A stretch of 34,408 nt of DNA from Pelagibacteraceae bacterium AG-422-N09. Its GTDB lineage: Bacteria > Pseudomonadota > Alphaproteobacteria > Pelagibacterales > AG-422-B15. The notes beneath the pieces were generated by a model. It did not search any database, was not told the origin of the DNA, and saw only the letters and a program-made list of their open reading frames with translations. The position numbers and the translations under genes are program-made. The first letter of the stretch is position 1; each line of letters opens with the position of its first letter. Of the stretch, positions 1 through 12,148 are shown piece by piece. The stretch covers positions 1 through 34,408 of the forward strand of contig QCMV01000014.1 of assembly GCA_003213515.1 (NCBI GenBank), given 5' to 3'.

Positions 1-2
1 AC

Positions 3-3000
3 ATTGAGTACAGTTTTCAATCTCCAAAATTTGATGTTGATGAATGTCGTCAAAGAGATAAGACCTATGCCGCTCCATTAAATGTAAAATTAAGACTTAT
101 CGTTTTTGATATAGATGAAGAAACAGAATCTAGAACTGTAAAAGATATCAAGGAACAAGAAATTTACTTATGTGATTTGCCTTTAATGACTCAAAAAGGA
201 ACATTTATTACTAATGGTACAGAGAGAGTAGTTGTTAGTCAGATGCATAGAAGTCCAGGAGTATTTTTCGACCATGATAATGGAAAGACACATTCAAGTG
301 GTAAGTTGTTGTTTGGAGCAAGAGTAATCCCTTATAGAGGCTCATGGTTAGATATTGAATTTGATCACAAAGATATTATTCACTGTCGAATTGATAGAAA
401 AAAGAAAATTCCTATCACTACATTTCTCATGGCAATGGGTATTAAGCGTGACGAAATATTATCTTTATTTTATGGTACCGAGACTTACTCTTTAAGTACA
501 AAAGATGACAAATGGAAGGTAGGTTTTAATCCTAAAAATATTAAGACCGGAAAGCTTCAGAAAAGTCTTGTTAATGCAGCTAATGGAAAAGTTGCTGTTA
601 AACAGGGGACAAAAATAAATCCAGCTATAGCAAAAAAGCTCTTTAATGATGGTTTGAAAAACTTATTATTAGAGGATGATGAGCTTATTGGTAAGTTTAT
701 CGCTGAAGATATAATTAACGAAAAAACTGGAGAAATTTATTTTGAGTCATCTGACGAAATTACATCTGAATCAATTGAAAAAATCAAGGAACTTAAGATA
801 TCAAAAATACCCGTACTGGAAATAGATGGAATTAATATAGGTTCATTTATACGTGACACTCTAAGAGTAGATAAAAACTTAAGTCCTGAAGAAGCAGTAG
901 TTGAAATATATAAAGTACTGAGGCCTGGTGAACCACCTAACCTAGAGACAGCATTTGAAGTATTTAACTCGTTATTCTTCAAATCAGAAAAATATGATCT
1001 CTCTGATGTAGGCAGAGTAAAAATGAATTATAGGCTTAACATAGAATGCTCTGATACTGTTACAGTACTTCGCAGTGAAGATGTTATCGAAGTGATCAAA
1101 ACGGTAATGGATTTAAGAACAGGAAAGGGTGAAGTAGATGACATTGACCATTTAGGCAACAGAAGAGTTAGGTCGGTAGGTGAATTAGTTGAAAATCAAT
1201 TCAGAATGGGGCTTATCCGGATGGAAAGATCTATCAAAGAAAGAATGAATTCTCTAGAAGTTGATGCCGCTACCCCTCAAGATATTATTAATGCAAAACC
1301 TTTGGTTGCATCTCTCAAGGAGTTTTTTGGAACTTCACAGTTATCGCAATTCATGGATCAAACTAACCCTTTAGCTGAAATTACACATAAAAGAAGATTA
1401 TCTGCACTAGGACCTGGCGGTCTTAGCAGAGAGAGAGCTGGGTTTGAAGTTAGAGACGTACATCCAACTCATTATGGGCGAATTTGTCCAATTGAAACTC
1501 CTGAGGGTCCAAATATTGGATTGATAAATAGTTTAGCTTCTCATGCGAGAGTGAATCAATATGGTTTTATTGAAAGTCCTTATAGAAAGGTAATAAAAGG
1601 AAAGGTAAGTAATGAAGTCGAATATCTTCCAGCAATGGAAGAAGCTGATTATACTATTGCCCAAGCCAATAGTGAACTAGATGATAAAGGAAGCTTTATT
1701 ACTAAATTGGTTTCTTGCCGAAGAAATGGTGATTTTGTTATGACTGTTCCTGAGGAAATTGACTATATGGATGTATCACCAAAGCAGGTAGTATCTTGTG
1801 CTGCCTCTCTGATCCCATTTCTTGAAAATGATGATGCAAACAGAGCTCTCATGGGATCCAATATGATGAGACAGGCAGTTCCTCTTATACAGGCCGAGTC
1901 TCCATTAGTAGGAACAGGAGTTGAAAAGGTAGTTGCAGTTGACTCGGGTGTTACTATTGTAGCAAATAGAGACGGTATTGTTGACAAAATCGATGGAAAA
2001 CGAATTGTTGTGAGAGTAACAGAAAAAATTAAAACAACTGAATCTGGCGTTGACATATATACACTTCAAAAATTTCAAAGATCTAATCAAAGTACATGCA
2101 TCAACCAGAGACCTTTAGTTAAAGTTGGTGACAAGGTATCGAAGGGAGATATTATCGCGGATGGACCATCAACACACTTTGGAGAGCTTGGTTTAGGGCG
2201 AAACGTGGTAGTAGCCTTCATGCCATGGAGAGGTTATAATTTTGAAGATTCTATTTTAATTTCAGAAAAAATTGTTCAAGAAGATAAATTTACTTCTATT
2301 CATATTGAAGAATTTGAAGTTATGTCAAGAGACACCAAGCTAGGATCAGAGGAAATCACTAGAGACATTCCAAATGCTGGAGACGAATTGTTACGTAACC
2401 TAGATGAAGCGGGCATTGTTTATGTTGGGGCCGATGTTAATCCTGGCGATATTCTTGTAGGAAAAGTTACACCTAAGGGTGAAAGTCCTGTAACTCCTGA
2501 AGAAAAGTTATTAAGAGCAATATTTGGAGAAAAAGCAACTGATGTTAAAGATACTTCTTTAAGACTCCCTCCTGGTTCAAGTGGTATTGTTGTCGATGTA
2601 AAAGTATTCAATAGATATGGTATAGAAAAAGATGATCGAGCCTTGTCTATCGAAAGAGATGAGATTGAAAAATTAGCAAATGATAGAGAAGCTGAGTTAG
2701 GCATTCTCAATAGAAATATTAAAGAGAGACTTATAATGCTAATTAATGAAAAAAATATATCTGATACACCCGAGGACATTGAAAGCCAGAGTAAATATGA
2801 TAAAGCTACATTATCTGATATTAAATTAGACTCTCTTTGGAAATTGAAACTTGAAAATTCTAACGATCAAAATGAAGTTGATAACTTAAAAAAACAGTAC
2901 GATATCGCGAGATCTGCAATTCAATCTCGCTTTGATAATAAAGTCGATAAAGTTCAAAGAGGCGATGAACTTTTACCAGGCGTGATGAAGATGGTTAAAG

Positions 3001-3878
3001 TATTTGTTGCTGTTAAAAGAAAATTGCAGCCGGGAGATAAAATGGCAGGTAGACATGGTAACAAGGGAGTAATAAGTAAAATTGCTCCAGTTGAAGATAT
3101 GCCATATCTAGAAGATGGAAGAACAGTAGATATTGTTTTAAACCCTCTAGGTGTACCGAGTAGAATGAACGTTGGTCAAATACTAGAAACACATTTAGGT
3201 TGGGCATGTGCTGGAATAGGTGAAATAATAAATAAATCTCTTGCACAATATAAGACTTCAAATGATCACTCAGTAATTGGCCAATCTCTTGAAAAGGTGT
3301 ATGGCAAAGATCAATATAAAAATGAAATATCAATACTAAGTAAAGATGAGCAAAAAGAACTTGCAATGAATATTGCAAACGGCGTACCTATTAAAACACC
3401 AGTTTTTGATGGCGCATCTGAAGCTGAAATATCAGAAATGTTGGGTGAAGCTGGTTTTGATAAAAGTGGTCAAACACAGCTTTGGGACGGATTAACTGGT
3501 GAAAAATTTGAGAGAAAAGTAACTGTAGGTTATATTTATATGCTTAAACTTCACCATTTAGTTGATGACAAAATTCATGCAAGATCCATTGGACCTTACA
3601 GTCTAGTAACACAACAACCACTTGGTGGTAAAGCTCAATTTGGTGGACAGAGATTTGGTGAAATGGAAGTCTGGGCACTTGAGGCTTATGGGGCAGCTTA
3701 TACTCTTCAAGAAATTTTAACTGTTAAATCTGATGATGTTGCAGGAAGAACCAAAGTTTATGAAACGATCATCAGAGGTGAAGATGTATTCCAATCCGGA
3801 ACACCTGAATCATTTAATGTCTTGATTAAAGAAATCAGGTCATTGGGTCTAAATATTGAACTTTCAAATTTGAATTAG
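3..3878 (+). CDS. rpoB: RNA polymerase beta subunit, 5' end missing
   Basis: Second-largest subunit of RNA polymerase, forming one jaw of the catalytic core. The frame is open from base 3 to the stop at 3876-3878, and residues upstream of the first ATG already match beta, so the start lies left of the window; about 1291 codons are present. The rifampicin-binding region (nt about 1329-1430) reads [20 protein letters not shown] then [11 protein letters not shown], the usual sensitive-type sequence. The [12 protein letters not shown] segment (nt about 3030-3065) carries the conserved active-site lysines, and the C-terminal clamp-contact region ([39 protein letters not shown]) is intact. rpoC follows after 9 nt. 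Identity is certain; only the N-terminus is unseen. Confidence 0.99.
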   Translation: MEYSFQSPKFDVDECRQRDKTYAAPLNVKLRLIVFDIDEETESRTVKDIKEQEIYLCDLPLMTQKGTFITNGTERVVVSQMHRSPGVFFDHDNGKTHSSGKLLFGARVIPYRGSWLDIEFDHKDIIHCRIDRKKKIPITTFLMAMGIKRDEILSLFYGTETYSLSTKDDKWKVGFNPKNIKTGKLQKSLVNAANGKVAVKQGTKINPAIAKKLFNDGLKNLLLEDDELIGKFIAEDIINEKTGEIYFESSDEITSESIEKIKELKISKIPVLEIDGINIGSFIRDTLRVDKNLSPEEAVVEIYKVLRPGEPPNLETAFEVFNSLFFKSEKYDLSDVGRVKMNYRLNIECSDTVTVLRSEDVIEVIKTVMDLRTGKGEVDDIDHLGNRRVRSVGELVENQFRMGLIRMERSIKERMNSLEVDAATPQDIINAKPLVASLKEFFGTSQLSQFMDQTNPLAEITHKRRLSALGPGGLSRERAGFEVRDVHPTHYGRICPIETPEGPNIGLINSLASHARVNQYGFIESPYRKVIKGKVSNEVEYLPAMEEADYTIAQANSELDDKGSFITKLVSCRRNGDFVMTVPEEIDYMDVSPKQVVSCAASLIPFLENDDANRALMGSNMMRQAVPLIQAESPLVGTGVEKVVAVDSGVTIVANRDGIVDKIDGKRIVVRVTEKIKTTESGVDIYTLQKFQRSNQSTCINQRPLVKVGDKVSKGDIIADGPSTHFGELGLGRNVVVAFMPWRGYNFEDSILISEKIVQEDKFTSIHIEEFEVMSRDTKLGSEEITRDIPNAGDELLRNLDEAGIVYVGADVNPGDILVGKVTPKGESPVTPEEKLLRAIFGEKATDVKDTSLRLPPGSSGIVVDVKVFNRYGIEKDDRALSIERDEIEKLANDREAELGILNRNIKERLIMLINEKNISDTPEDIESQSKYDKATLSDIKLDSLWKLKLENSNDQNEVDNLKKQYDIARSAIQSRFDNKVDKVQRGDELLPGVMKMVKVFVAVKRKLQPGDKMAGRHGNKGVISKIAPVEDMPYLEDGRTVDIVLNPLGVPSRMNVGQILETHLGWACAGIGEIINKSLAQYKTSNDHSVIGQSLEKVYGKDQYKNEISILSKDEQKELAMNIANGVPIKTPVFDGASEAEISEMLGEAGFDKSGQTQLWDGLTGEKFERKVTVGYIYMLKLHHLVDDKIHARSIGPYSLVTQQPLGGKAQFGGQRFGEMEVWALEAYGAAYTLQEILTVKSDDVAGRTKVYETIIRGEDVFQSGTPESFNVLIKEIRSLGLNIELSNLN

Positions 3879-3887
3879 GAAAAAACT

Positions 3888-6800
3888 ATGAGTCAATCGT
3901 TAATGAATATTTTCAATCCTGCCGCATCAAGAGATGATTTTAACCAGGTAAAAATATCAATTGCAAGCCCAGAAAGAATATTGTCATGGTCATATGGTGA
4001 AATAAAAAAGCCTGAAACAATAAATTACAGAACTTTCAAACCTGAGAGGGACGGTCTTTTCTGCGCAAGAATTTTTGGTCCAATTAAAGATTATGAATGT
4101 CTATGTGGTAAATATAAAAGGATGAAATTTAAGGGCATCATTTGCGAGAAATGTGGTGTCGAGGTAACAAAAAAAGATGTCAGAAGAGAGAGAATGGGGC
4201 ATATTCAATTAGCTGCTCCAGTTGCACATATATGGTTTCTAAAATCTCTTCCAAGCCGTATCGCTCTTATGATGGATATGAAGCTGAAAGATCTTGAAAA
4301 AGTTCTTTATTTTGAAAAATTCATGGTTACGGAGCCAGGATTAACTCCACTTATACAAAATCAACTTCTTGATGAAGAGGAATTAGAGAATGCTAAAGAA
4401 GAATATGGAGAAGACTCTTTTTCAGCAGGTATAGGAGCTGAGGCAGTTAGAAAAGTTCTTGAAAGAATAGAGCTTGAACCAGAGCTTGAAGCTTTACGTG
4501 CAAAACTTGCAGAAACGAAAGCTGTCGCACTGTCGGAAAAGTTGGTAAAAAGAATTAAAATTTTTGAAGCCTTTATATCTTCTGGAAACAGACCTGAGTG
4601 GATGATTTTAACATCTGTCCCTGTTATCCCGCCAGAATTAAGGCCACTAGTTCCGCTCGACGGAGGAAGATTTGCATCAAGTGATTTAAATGATCTTTAT
4701 AGAAGAGTTATCAATAGAAATAACAGGTTGTCTAGATTAATTGAATTAAGAGCTCCAGATATAATAATTAGAAATGAAAAAAGAATGCTTCAAGAGTCAG
4801 TTGATGCATTATTTGATAATGGAAGAAGAGGAAGAGTAATTACTGGAACAAATAAAAGACCTCTCAAATCTCTGGCAGAAATGCTTAAAGGTAAACAGGG
4901 TCGATTTAGACAGAATTTATTAGGGAAAAGAGTTGATTACTCTGGTAGGTCTGTAATTGTCGTTGGGCCTGAATTAAAACTACATCAATGTGGCTTACCA
5001 AAAAAAATGGCTATTGAGCTATTTAAACCATTTATATATGCAAGGTTAGAGTCTTTAGGTTTAGCTACAACATTAAAACAAGCCAAGAAAATGGTTGAAA
5101 AAGAACGTCCAGAAGTATGGGATGTATTAGATCGTGTAATCAGGGAACACCCAGTAATACTAAACAGAGCACCAACCTTGCATAGGCTTGGCGTACAGGC
5201 TTTTGAACCAGTTTTAATTGAAGGCAAAGCAATCCAGCTTCATCCTTTAGTATGTACTGCGTTCAACGCTGACTTTGATGGCGATCAGATGGCAGTACAT
5301 GTGCCTTTAAGTTTAGAAGCACAGCTTGAGGCGAGAGTACTTATGATGTCAACAAACAACATACTTAATCCTGCAAACGGAAAACCAGTTATTGTTCCAA
5401 GTCAGGATATCGTCTTAGGTATTTATTATCTTTCACAAGAAAAAGAAAATGAGCCAGGACAAGGATCTGTATTTAAAGATATTTATGAAGTACAGCAAGC
5501 TCTTGAAAATAATGCAACAACAGTCCATGCAAAAGTTCATGCTAGAATTAATTTCATTGATCCAGAAGGTAACAAAAAATTAAAAAGAATTGAGACAACA
5601 CCAGGTAGAATGTTGCTTTGGAACCTCGTCCCGCAGCATAAAGATCTTGATCCTAAACTAGTAAATAGGCTTTTAGGTAAAAAAGAAATATCAGGTCTTA
5701 TTGATACTGTTTATAGATATTGTGGGCAAAAAGATACAGTGATATTTGCTGATCAATTAATGGCTTTGGGCTTTCATTATGCATACAAGGCAGGTATTTC
5801 TTTTGGTAAAGATGATATGATAATTCCAGAGACAAAAGAAAAACTTGTTTCTGAAACAGCTGGTCAAATAGAAAAATATGAAAAACAATATAATGATGGT
5901 CTTATTACTAATCGTGAGAAATATAATAAAGTAATTGATGCGTGGGCCAAATGTACAGACCGTGTTGCTCAGGAAATGATGAATGAAATATCATCCAAAA
6001 AATTTGATGACGATACTAAAAGAGAAATGCCAATAAATTCAATTTATATGATGGCAAACTCTGGCGCTCGTGGTTCTGCAGCACAAATGAAACAATTATC
6101 TGGCATGAGAGGTCTTATGGCTAAGCCATCTGGCGATATTATTGAAACACCTATTATCTCAAATTTTAAAGAAGGATTGAATGTGCTAGAGTACTTCAAT
6201 TCAACCCATGGTGCTAGAAAAGGCCTTGCAGATACCGCACTAAAAACTGCAAATTCTGGGTATTTAACAAGAAGACTTTGTGATGTTGCCCAGGATTGCA
6301 CTATCTCTGAACCTGACTGTGGAACAGATAGTGGAGTATGGATTACAGATGTTGTTGAGGGAGGAGAAGTAATAATTTCTATAGCAGACAGAGTATTAGG
6401 TAGGTTCCTTCAGAACGATGTAAACCATCCAATTACTGGTGAAAATATTGCAAAAAAAGATGATTATGTAGATGAGGTTGTTGCAGAAAAAATTGAAACG
6501 GCAGGCATTCAAAGTGTTTATATTCGGTCTCCGCTAACATGTGATAGTAAAAGAGGCATATGCGTAAAATGTTATGGTCGTGATTTAGCAAGAGGATTCC
6601 TTGTAAATGAAGGTGAAGCTGTTGGAATGATAGCCGCTCAATCAATAGGTGAGCCCGGTACTCAGCTTACTATGAGGACCTTCCACATCGGTGGAGCTGC
6701 CCAAATTAATGATCAATCATTTATAGAGATTAACACTGATGGAATATTTAAAATTTTAAATAAAAATACTGTTGAAGATAGTAATAATGACCTGATTGTT

Positions 6801-8075
6801 ATGGGCCGAAATTGTCAACTAGCAATACACGATGAGAATGGAAGAGAACTTGCAAATTATAAAGTTCCTTACGGTACAAAAATTTTAGTAGAGGAGGACT
6901 CTAAGGTAAATAGTGGTACAAAAATTTGTGAATGGGATCCATTTACAAATCCAGTTATATCAGAAAAGTCAGGAACTGCTAATTATGTGGATATGGAAGA
7001 AGGAATATCTCTTATTGAGGAAACAGAAGAAAAAACAGGATTAACATACACCAAAGTTAAGGACTGGAAATCAGATCCAAAAGGAAGTGAATTAAAGCCT
7101 AGAATAACACTTAGAGATAAAAAAGGGGAAGTGATACTTCTTGCAAATGGCAATGAAGCCAGATACTTCTTGCCTCCTGACTCAATTCTTTCTGTGGCAG
7201 ATGGATCAGAAGTTCATGCGGGAGATGTTTTGGCCAGAACTCCAAAGGCTGCTTCAAAAACAAAAGATATCACTGGAGGTTTACCAAGGGTTGCAGAGTT
7301 ATTTGAAGCAAGAAAACCAAAAGATCACGCAATTATTTCTGAGACTTCTGGTGTCATTTCTTTTGGAAAAGATATTAGAGGAAAACAAAAAGTCATTATT
7401 ACTCCTGAAAAAGATGGTGATCCTGTAGAAGTTTTAATACCAAAAGGAAAGCATATAGCTTATCAAGAAGGTGAAACTATTGAGAAGGGAGATTACTTAT
7501 TAGATGGAAATCCAGACCCTCATGATATTTTAGAAATTTTGGGTATCGAAGCTTTAGCTGACTATCTTATCAATGAAGTACAAGAGGTTTATAGGCTGCA
7601 AGGCGTATTAATTAATGATAAGCACATCGAAGTATTATGCAGGCAAATGCTACAAAAAGTCCATATTACTGAAATTGGTGATAGCTCATTTATCAAAGGT
7701 GAAGAAATTGATAGGTTTGAATTCTTGACTACAAATGAACAGCTAGAAAGTGAAGGAAAGAAACCTGCAATAGCTAAACCTGTATTGCTTGGTATTACAA
7801 AAGCATCTCTTCAAACAAGGTCTTTCATTTCAGCTGCATCTTTCCAAGAAACAACAAGAATTCTTACTGATGCGTCGATAAAAGGTAAAATGGATCGCCT
7901 TGAGGGACTCAAAGAGAACGTAATTGTTGGAAGATTAATTCCAGCAGGAACAGGAAGAACCTTCAATCAAATTGAAAATAAGGCAAAATTGTTGGATAAA
8001 GAGGCAAAAATAGAAATTGAGGCAATTCAGGCAAAGAAAGAGCAAGAATCAGCCGAAATACAGGAGAATTCCTAA
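3888..8075 (+). CDS. rpoC: RNA polymerase beta' subunit
   Basis: Largest RNA polymerase subunit, carrying the catalytic Mg2+ site. The protein has 1395 residues, normal for proteobacteria. The N-terminal zinc site is visible as C71, C73, C86 and C89, and the catalytic loop NADFDGDQM at residues 460-468 keeps all three metal-binding aspartates (D462, D464, D466). The second zinc cluster is recognisable around CGTDSG and [13 protein letters not shown] (nt about 6315-6575). The start ATG follows an AGGAAA ribosome-binding site just after the rpoB stop, so the two are co-transcribed. The C-terminal tail is rich in Lys, Glu and Gln. The 138-nt gap behind it is the longest in the window and separates rpoBC from the ribosomal-protein run. 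Confidence 0.99.
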   Translation: MSQSLMNIFNPAASRDDFNQVKISIASPERILSWSYGEIKKPETINYRTFKPERDGLFCARIFGPIKDYECLCGKYKRMKFKGIICEKCGVEVTKKDVRRERMGHIQLAAPVAHIWFLKSLPSRIALMMDMKLKDLEKVLYFEKFMVTEPGLTPLIQNQLLDEEELENAKEEYGEDSFSAGIGAEAVRKVLERIELEPELEALRAKLAETKAVALSEKLVKRIKIFEAFISSGNRPEWMILTSVPVIPPELRPLVPLDGGRFASSDLNDLYRRVINRNNRLSRLIELRAPDIIIRNEKRMLQESVDALFDNGRRGRVITGTNKRPLKSLAEMLKGKQGRFRQNLLGKRVDYSGRSVIVVGPELKLHQCGLPKKMAIELFKPFIYARLESLGLATTLKQAKKMVEKERPEVWDVLDRVIREHPVILNRAPTLHRLGVQAFEPVLIEGKAIQLHPLVCTAFNADFDGDQMAVHVPLSLEAQLEARVLMMSTNNILNPANGKPVIVPSQDIVLGIYYLSQEKENEPGQGSVFKDIYEVQQALENNATTVHAKVHARINFIDPEGNKKLKRIETTPGRMLLWNLVPQHKDLDPKLVNRLLGKKEISGLIDTVYRYCGQKDTVIFADQLMALGFHYAYKAGISFGKDDMIIPETKEKLVSETAGQIEKYEKQYNDGLITNREKYNKVIDAWAKCTDRVAQEMMNEISSKKFDDDTKREMPINSIYMMANSGARGSAAQMKQLSGMRGLMAKPSGDIIETPIISNFKEGLNVLEYFNSTHGARKGLADTALKTANSGYLTRRLCDVAQDCTISEPDCGTDSGVWITDVVEGGEVIISIADRVLGRFLQNDVNHPITGENIAKKDDYVDEVVAEKIETAGIQSVYIRSPLTCDSKRGICVKCYGRDLARGFLVNEGEAVGMIAAQSIGEPGTQLTMRTFHIGGAAQINDQSFIEINTDGIFKILNKNTVEDSNNDLIVMGRNCQLAIHDENGRELANYKVPYGTKILVEEDSKVNSGTKICEWDPFTNPVISEKSGTANYVDMEEGISLIEETEEKTGLTYTKVKDWKSDPKGSELKPRITLRDKKGEVILLANGNEARYFLPPDSILSVADGSEVHAGDVLARTPKAASKTKDITGGLPRVAELFEARKPKDHAIISETSGVISFGKDIRGKQKVIITPEKDGDPVEVLIPKGKHIAYQEGETIEKGDYLLDGNPDPHDILEILGIEALADYLINEVQEVYRLQGVLINDKHIEVLCRQMLQKVHITEIGDSSFIKGEEIDRFEFLTTNEQLESEGKKPAIAKPVLLGITKASLQTRSFISAASFQETTRILTDASIKGKMDRLEGLKENVIVGRLIPAGTGRTFNQIENKAKLLDKEAKIEIEAIQAKKEQESAEIQENS

Positions 8076-8084
8076 TAAATTTTG

Positions 8085-8112
8085 TTGACCTGCACAAACT
8101 ATTAAGTATTAT
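8085..8112 (+). promoter_or_regulatory. Putative sigma-70 promoter upstream of rpsL
   Basis: A TTGACC -35 box (8085-8090), a 16-nt spacer and a TATTAT -10 box (8107-8112) lie just after the rpoC stop. The -10 is followed by TCGGCA, GC-rich for this genome. Start of transcription is expected near 8119, giving an rpsL leader of about 95 nt that contains the hairpin at 8126-8159. The layout is almost the same as that of the promoter before rpsM (22018-22045), which supports both calls. Function is inferred from consensus match only. Confidence 0.65.
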
Positions 8113-8125
8113 TCGGCATTCTTAA

Positions 8126-8159
8126 ATAGTAGGCGGTAGAGAAATCTAAACGCTACTTT
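8126..8159 (+). terminator. GNRA-capped hairpin with T-rich tail: intrinsic terminator or leader attenuator
   Basis: AGTAG-G-CG (8128-8135, one G bulged) pairs with CGCTACT (8151-8157). Above a small internal loop, TAGA (8137-8140) pairs with TCTA (8145-8148) and is closed by a GAAA tetraloop (8141-8144). Two further A-T pairs extend the base (8125-8126 with 8159-8160) past one T-T mismatch. The 3' side runs into TTTTTATTAGTTTTTT. It could end rpoBC transcripts, but it lies downstream of the putative rpsL promoter, so it would also be in the rpsL leader and may attenuate it or bind a ribosomal protein. Confidence 0.55.
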
Positions 8160-8213
8160 TTATTAGTTTTTTAAAATAGTTAACCTTTAAGTTGTAAAGA
8201 CTGGAGATATTTT

Positions 8214-8585
8214 ATGCCGACTATAAGTCAGCTGATTAGAAAACCTAGAACCAAAGTTCAGAAAAGAAATAAGGTTCCAGCATTAAAAGCAAACCCTCAA
8301 AAGCGAGGTGTTTGTACTAGAGTTTATACAACTACCCCTAAAAAACCTAACTCAGCATTACGAAAAGTTGCGAGAGTTAGACTTACAAATGGGTTTGAGG
8401 TTACAAGTTATATTGGCGGTGAGGGTCATAACTTACAAGAACACTCAGTAATATTAATTCGAGGCGGTCGTGTAAAAGACCTGCCAGGAGTTCGTTATCA
8501 CACTGTAAGAGGAGTTTTAGATACCCAAGGTGTTGGTGAGAGAAAACAACGTCGTTCATTATATGGAACGAAGAAACCTAAATAA
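8214..8585 (+). CDS. rpsL: 30S ribosomal protein S12
   Basis: Decoding-centre protein of the small subunit, 123 residues, the standard length. [10 protein letters not shown] (residues 42-51) and [13 protein letters not shown] (84-96) are the two loops in which streptomycin-resistance changes occur in other bacteria; both have the wild-type lysines (K43/K44 and K88). D89, the aspartate that carries beta-methylthiolation in other bacteria, is present. A GGAG ribosome-binding site at 8203-8206 lies 7 nt before the ATG. It is the first gene of a str-type cluster with rpsG and fusA, headed by its own putative promoter and a structured leader. Confidence 0.99.
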   Translation: MPTISQLIRKPRTKVQKRNKVPALKANPQKRGVCTRVYTTTPKKPNSALRKVARVRLTNGFEVTSYIGGEGHNLQEHSVILIRGGRVKDLPGVRYHTVRGVLDTQGVGERKQRRSLYGTKKPK

Positions 8586-9056
<471 letters not shown>

Positions 9057-9057
9057 T

Positions 9058-11133
9058 ATGACAAGAGAATACGCACTGCAGAAATATCGTAATATAGGAA
9101 TCATGGCTCACATTGATGCAGGTAAAACCACTACTACAGAAAGAATACTTTATTACACTGGTAAAAGTCATAAAATTGGAGAAGTTCATGATGGTGCGGC
9201 TACTATGGACTGGATGGAACAAGAGCAAGAAAGAGGAATTACAATTACTTCAGCAGCAACTACATGTTTTTGGAATAATCATAGAATTAATATAATAGAT
9301 ACTCCAGGCCACGTTGACTTTACTATTGAAGTTGAGAGATCACTTAGAGTTCTTGACGGAGCTGTTGCAGTATTTGATGGTGTAGCTGGTGTTGAACCTC
9401 AGACTGAAACTGTATGGAGACAAGCGAATAGATATAAGGTTCCAAGAATGTGCTTTGTTAACAAGATGGATCGTACCGGGGCTGATTTCTATAAATGTCT
9501 TGATATGATTAAAGACAGACTTCAAGCAAATGCTTTGGTTTTACAAATTCCCTATGGAAGTGAGTCTGATCTTAAGGGTGTTATTGATCTTGTAAAAAAT
9601 AAAGCAATTGTTTGGGCAAATGAAGATCTTGGAGCTAAATATGAGTACACAGAGATCCCAGAAGAATTAAAAGAGACGGCTGAAAAATATCGATCAGAAA
9701 TGGTTGAAATGGCAGTTGAGCAGGATGAAGAGGTTTTAGAAAAATATTTAGATGGGGAAGAGCCTGATGAAGAAACTCTTAACCGTTGTATTAGAAAAGG
9801 TACTATCAATTTTGAGTTCGTTCCAATTTTAACAGGCAGTGCATTTAAAAATAAAGGTGTACAACCACTTCTAGACGCCATTGTAAACTTTATGCCAGAT
9901 CCTAGTGAGGTACAACAAGCTACGGGCAATATACCAGGCAAAGAAGAAGAAGAAATAAGAAAAGCATCAGATGAAGAGCCTTTTTCTGCATTAGCATTTA
10001 AAGTTGCTAACGATCCTTTTGTAGGCTCTCTCACGTTTACAAGAATCTATTCAGGAAAATTAGAAGCTGGTTCAACAATTATGAATTCTGTTAAAGGTGA
10101 TAAGGAAAGAATTGGAAGAATGCTACTTATGCATGCAAATAACAGAGAAGATATTAAAACCGCGTATGCTGGTGATATTGTTGCGATAGCAGGGTTGAAA
10201 GATACCATAACTGGTGAAACTTTATGTGACTCTCAGAAGCCAATCATATTAGAGTCAATGGATTTTCCTGATCCAGTAATTGAAATTGCTGTTGAACCAA
10301 AAACAAAAGCTGACCAAGAAAAAATGGGAGAAGCACTTGCTCGACTTGCTAAAGAAGATCCCTCCTTTAGAGTAACGTCTGATGATGAATCTGGCCAAAC
10401 TGTTATTAAAGGAATGGGCGAGCTTCATTTGGATATTATTGTTGACCGAATGAAACGAGAGTTCAAAGTTGAAGCTAATGTAGGAGCTCCACAGGTTGCT
10501 TACAGAGAAACGATATCTAAAGAGGTTGAGGTAACATATACACATAAAAAACAAAGTGGAGGAGCTGGTCAGTTTGCTGAAGTAAAAATCATTGTTGAGG
10601 GGTGTGAACCAGGGACAGGAAGATTATTTGAAGACAAAATTAAGGGAGGTAATATACCTAAAGAGTATATCCCAGGAGTTGAAAAAGGAATTGAGGGCGT
10701 TGCTGATACTGGCGTCATAGCTGGCTTCCCTATAATTGATTATAAAGTAACATTAATCGATGGAAAATATCACGATGTAGACTCTAGTAGTTTAGCTTTT
10801 GAGATAGCTGGAAGGATGGCATTTAAAGATGCTTGTCAAAAAGCAGGCCCAAAACTTCTTGAGCCTGTTATGAGAGTTGAGGTAGTTACGCCTGAAGAGT
10901 TTATGGGGGATGTTATAGGCGATTTGAGTAGTCGAAGAGGTCAAGTTAGTGGAAGTGAAGCTAGAGGTAATACAACAGCAATCAGCTCAATGGTGCCTCT
11001 TGCCAATATGTTTGGCTATGTCAACACATTACGGTCTATGACTCAGGGAAGAGCTCAGTACTCAATGTTTTTTGATCATTATGAGCAAGTACCTCAAAAC
11101 GTTCAAGATGAGGTAAAAGCAAAATTTGCATAA
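9058..11133 (+). CDS. fusA: Translation elongation factor G
   Basis: Ribosomal translocase GTPase, 691 residues. G1 is AHIDAGKT (17-24), G3 DTPGHVDF (81-88) and G4 NKMD (135-138); domain IV shows [12 protein letters not shown] and the tip segment [10 protein letters not shown]. The frame is open a further 21 nt upstream, but the ATG at 9058 is chosen because it matches the family N-terminus ([20 protein letters not shown]) and has AGGTGG at 9048-9053 ahead of it, inside the last codons of rpsG. The next gene is rpsJ after 9 nt; the tuf gene that normally follows fusA is absent. Confidence 0.98.
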   Translation: MTREYALQKYRNIGIMAHIDAGKTTTTERILYYTGKSHKIGEVHDGAATMDWMEQEQERGITITSAATTCFWNNHRINIIDTPGHVDFTIEVERSLRVLDGAVAVFDGVAGVEPQTETVWRQANRYKVPRMCFVNKMDRTGADFYKCLDMIKDRLQANALVLQIPYGSESDLKGVIDLVKNKAIVWANEDLGAKYEYTEIPEELKETAEKYRSEMVEMAVEQDEEVLEKYLDGEEPDEETLNRCIRKGTINFEFVPILTGSAFKNKGVQPLLDAIVNFMPDPSEVQQATGNIPGKEEEEIRKASDEEPFSALAFKVANDPFVGSLTFTRIYSGKLEAGSTIMNSVKGDKERIGRMLLMHANNREDIKTAYAGDIVAIAGLKDTITGETLCDSQKPIILESMDFPDPVIEIAVEPKTKADQEKMGEALARLAKEDPSFRVTSDDESGQTVIKGMGELHLDIIVDRMKREFKVEANVGAPQVAYRETISKEVEVTYTHKKQSGGAGQFAEVKIIVEGCEPGTGRLFEDKIKGGNIPKEYIPGVEKGIEGVADTGVIAGFPIIDYKVTLIDGKYHDVDSSSLAFEIAGRMAFKDACQKAGPKLLEPVMRVEVVTPEEFMGDVIGDLSSRRGQVSGSEARGNTTAISSMVPLANMFGYVNTLRSMTQGRAQYSMFFDHYEQVPQNVQDEVKAKFA

Positions 11134-11142
11134 GGAATTAAA

Positions 11143-11451
11143 ATGGAAAATCAAAATATCAAAATAAGATTGAAGGCTTTTGACCATGGTGTACTCGATA
11201 AATCATCAGTAGAAATCGTTGATACAGCTAAAAGAACTGGAGCAATGGTGAAAGGCCCAATACCATTACCCACAAATAATGAGAAGTTTACAGTTCTTCG
11301 ATCTCCCCATGTTAACAAAAAAAGTAGAGAGCAATTCGAGATCAGGACTCATAAGAGATTAATAGAGATAGTCGACCCAACGCCACAAACAGTCGATGCA
11401 CTAATGAAATTAGATTTAGCTTCAGGAGTTGATGTAGAAATCAAATTATAA
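11143..11451 (+). CDS. rpsJ: 30S ribosomal protein S10
   Basis: Small-subunit head protein (NusE in transcription antitermination), 102 residues as usual. IRLKAFDH near the start, VKGPIPLPT in the middle and [11 protein letters not shown] towards the C-terminus are hallmark segments. AAGGA precedes the ATG. It opens the S10 cluster but sits only 9 nt behind fusA, with no promoter or leader of its own, so expression must depend on the rpsL promoter or an internal one. Confidence 0.99.
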   Translation: MENQNIKIRLKAFDHGVLDKSSVEIVDTAKRTGAMVKGPIPLPTNNEKFTVLRSPHVNKKSREQFEIRTHKRLIEIVDPTPQTVDALMKLDLASGVDVEIKL

Positions 11452-11454
11452 GAT

Positions 11455-12144
11455 ATGAGATCAGGTATTATAGCAAAAAAAATTGGAATGAGTAATTTGT
11501 ACACACAAAGTGGAACAAATATTCCTGTTACTGTACTTCATGTTGAAAATTGTAAAATTATTGATCGAATTACATCAGAAAATGAAAATTCAGACAAGGT
11601 ATTGGTTGGTGCCTGCAAGTTAAAAAAAACATCAAAATCACAGAAGGGCTTCTTTGATAAAAAAAAATCAGATGCTTATAAATATCTTAGAGAGTTTGAA
11701 ATTAGTAAAGACCAAGAGATTAAAAGTGGAGATGAATTGAAAGCAAGTCATTTTAAGGAAGGTCAATTTATTGATGTATCTGGTTACACGAAGGGCAAAG
11801 GATTTGCTGGAGTAATGAAACGTCATAATTTTTCCGGCTTGAGAGCCTCTCATGGTGTTTCAGTTTCACATCGAAGCCATGGATCTACAGGTCAGTGCCA
11901 AGACCCTGGCAAAGTTTTCAAAGGAAAAAAGATGGCGGGACAATACGGAGATGTTCACAAAACTCTTCAAAGCTTACAGGTTGTAAAGGTTGATGACCAA
12001 AAAAATCTAATCTGTGTAAAAGGAGCTACGCCAGGCTCAAGGGGAACTTGGTTAGTTGTTGAGGACTCAATTAAAAAAGATGGCATCAAAGAAATAGAAG
12101 CCACACCAGTAAAATCAGAAAAAGAAGTTAAGAAGGAAAAATAA
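11455..12144 (+). CDS. rplC: 50S ribosomal protein L3
   Basis: Early assembly protein that reaches the peptidyl-transferase centre, 229 residues. The MRSGIIAKKIGMS start and the loop GQCQDPGKVFKGKKMAGQYG are diagnostic; the loop keeps the glutamine that PrmB methylates in E. coli (Gln in GQ-x-Q-x-PGKV). The last 20 or so residues are a Lys/Glu-rich tail (ending SEKEVKKEK) beyond the E. coli length, as seen in several alphaproteobacterial L3 proteins. The ATG is 3 nt after the rpsJ stop. Confidence 0.98.
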   Translation: MRSGIIAKKIGMSNLYTQSGTNIPVTVLHVENCKIIDRITSENENSDKVLVGACKLKKTSKSQKGFFDKKKSDAYKYLREFEISKDQEIKSGDELKASHFKEGQFIDVSGYTKGKGFAGVMKRHNFSGLRASHGVSVSHRSHGSTGQCQDPGKVFKGKKMAGQYGDVHKTLQSLQVVKVDDQKNLICVKGATPGSRGTWLVVEDSIKKDGIKEIEATPVKSEKEVKKEK

Positions 12145-12148
12145 GTAA

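Noticed and set aside
7141-7428. 95-codon + strand frame inside rpoC
   Set aside because: Out-of-frame reading of conserved rpoC sequence with no motif; a shadow frame.
9552-10034. 160-codon open frame on the minus strand within fusA
   Set aside because: Fully antisense to a conserved gene, Ser-rich low-complexity translation with no recognisable motif; a shadow frame.
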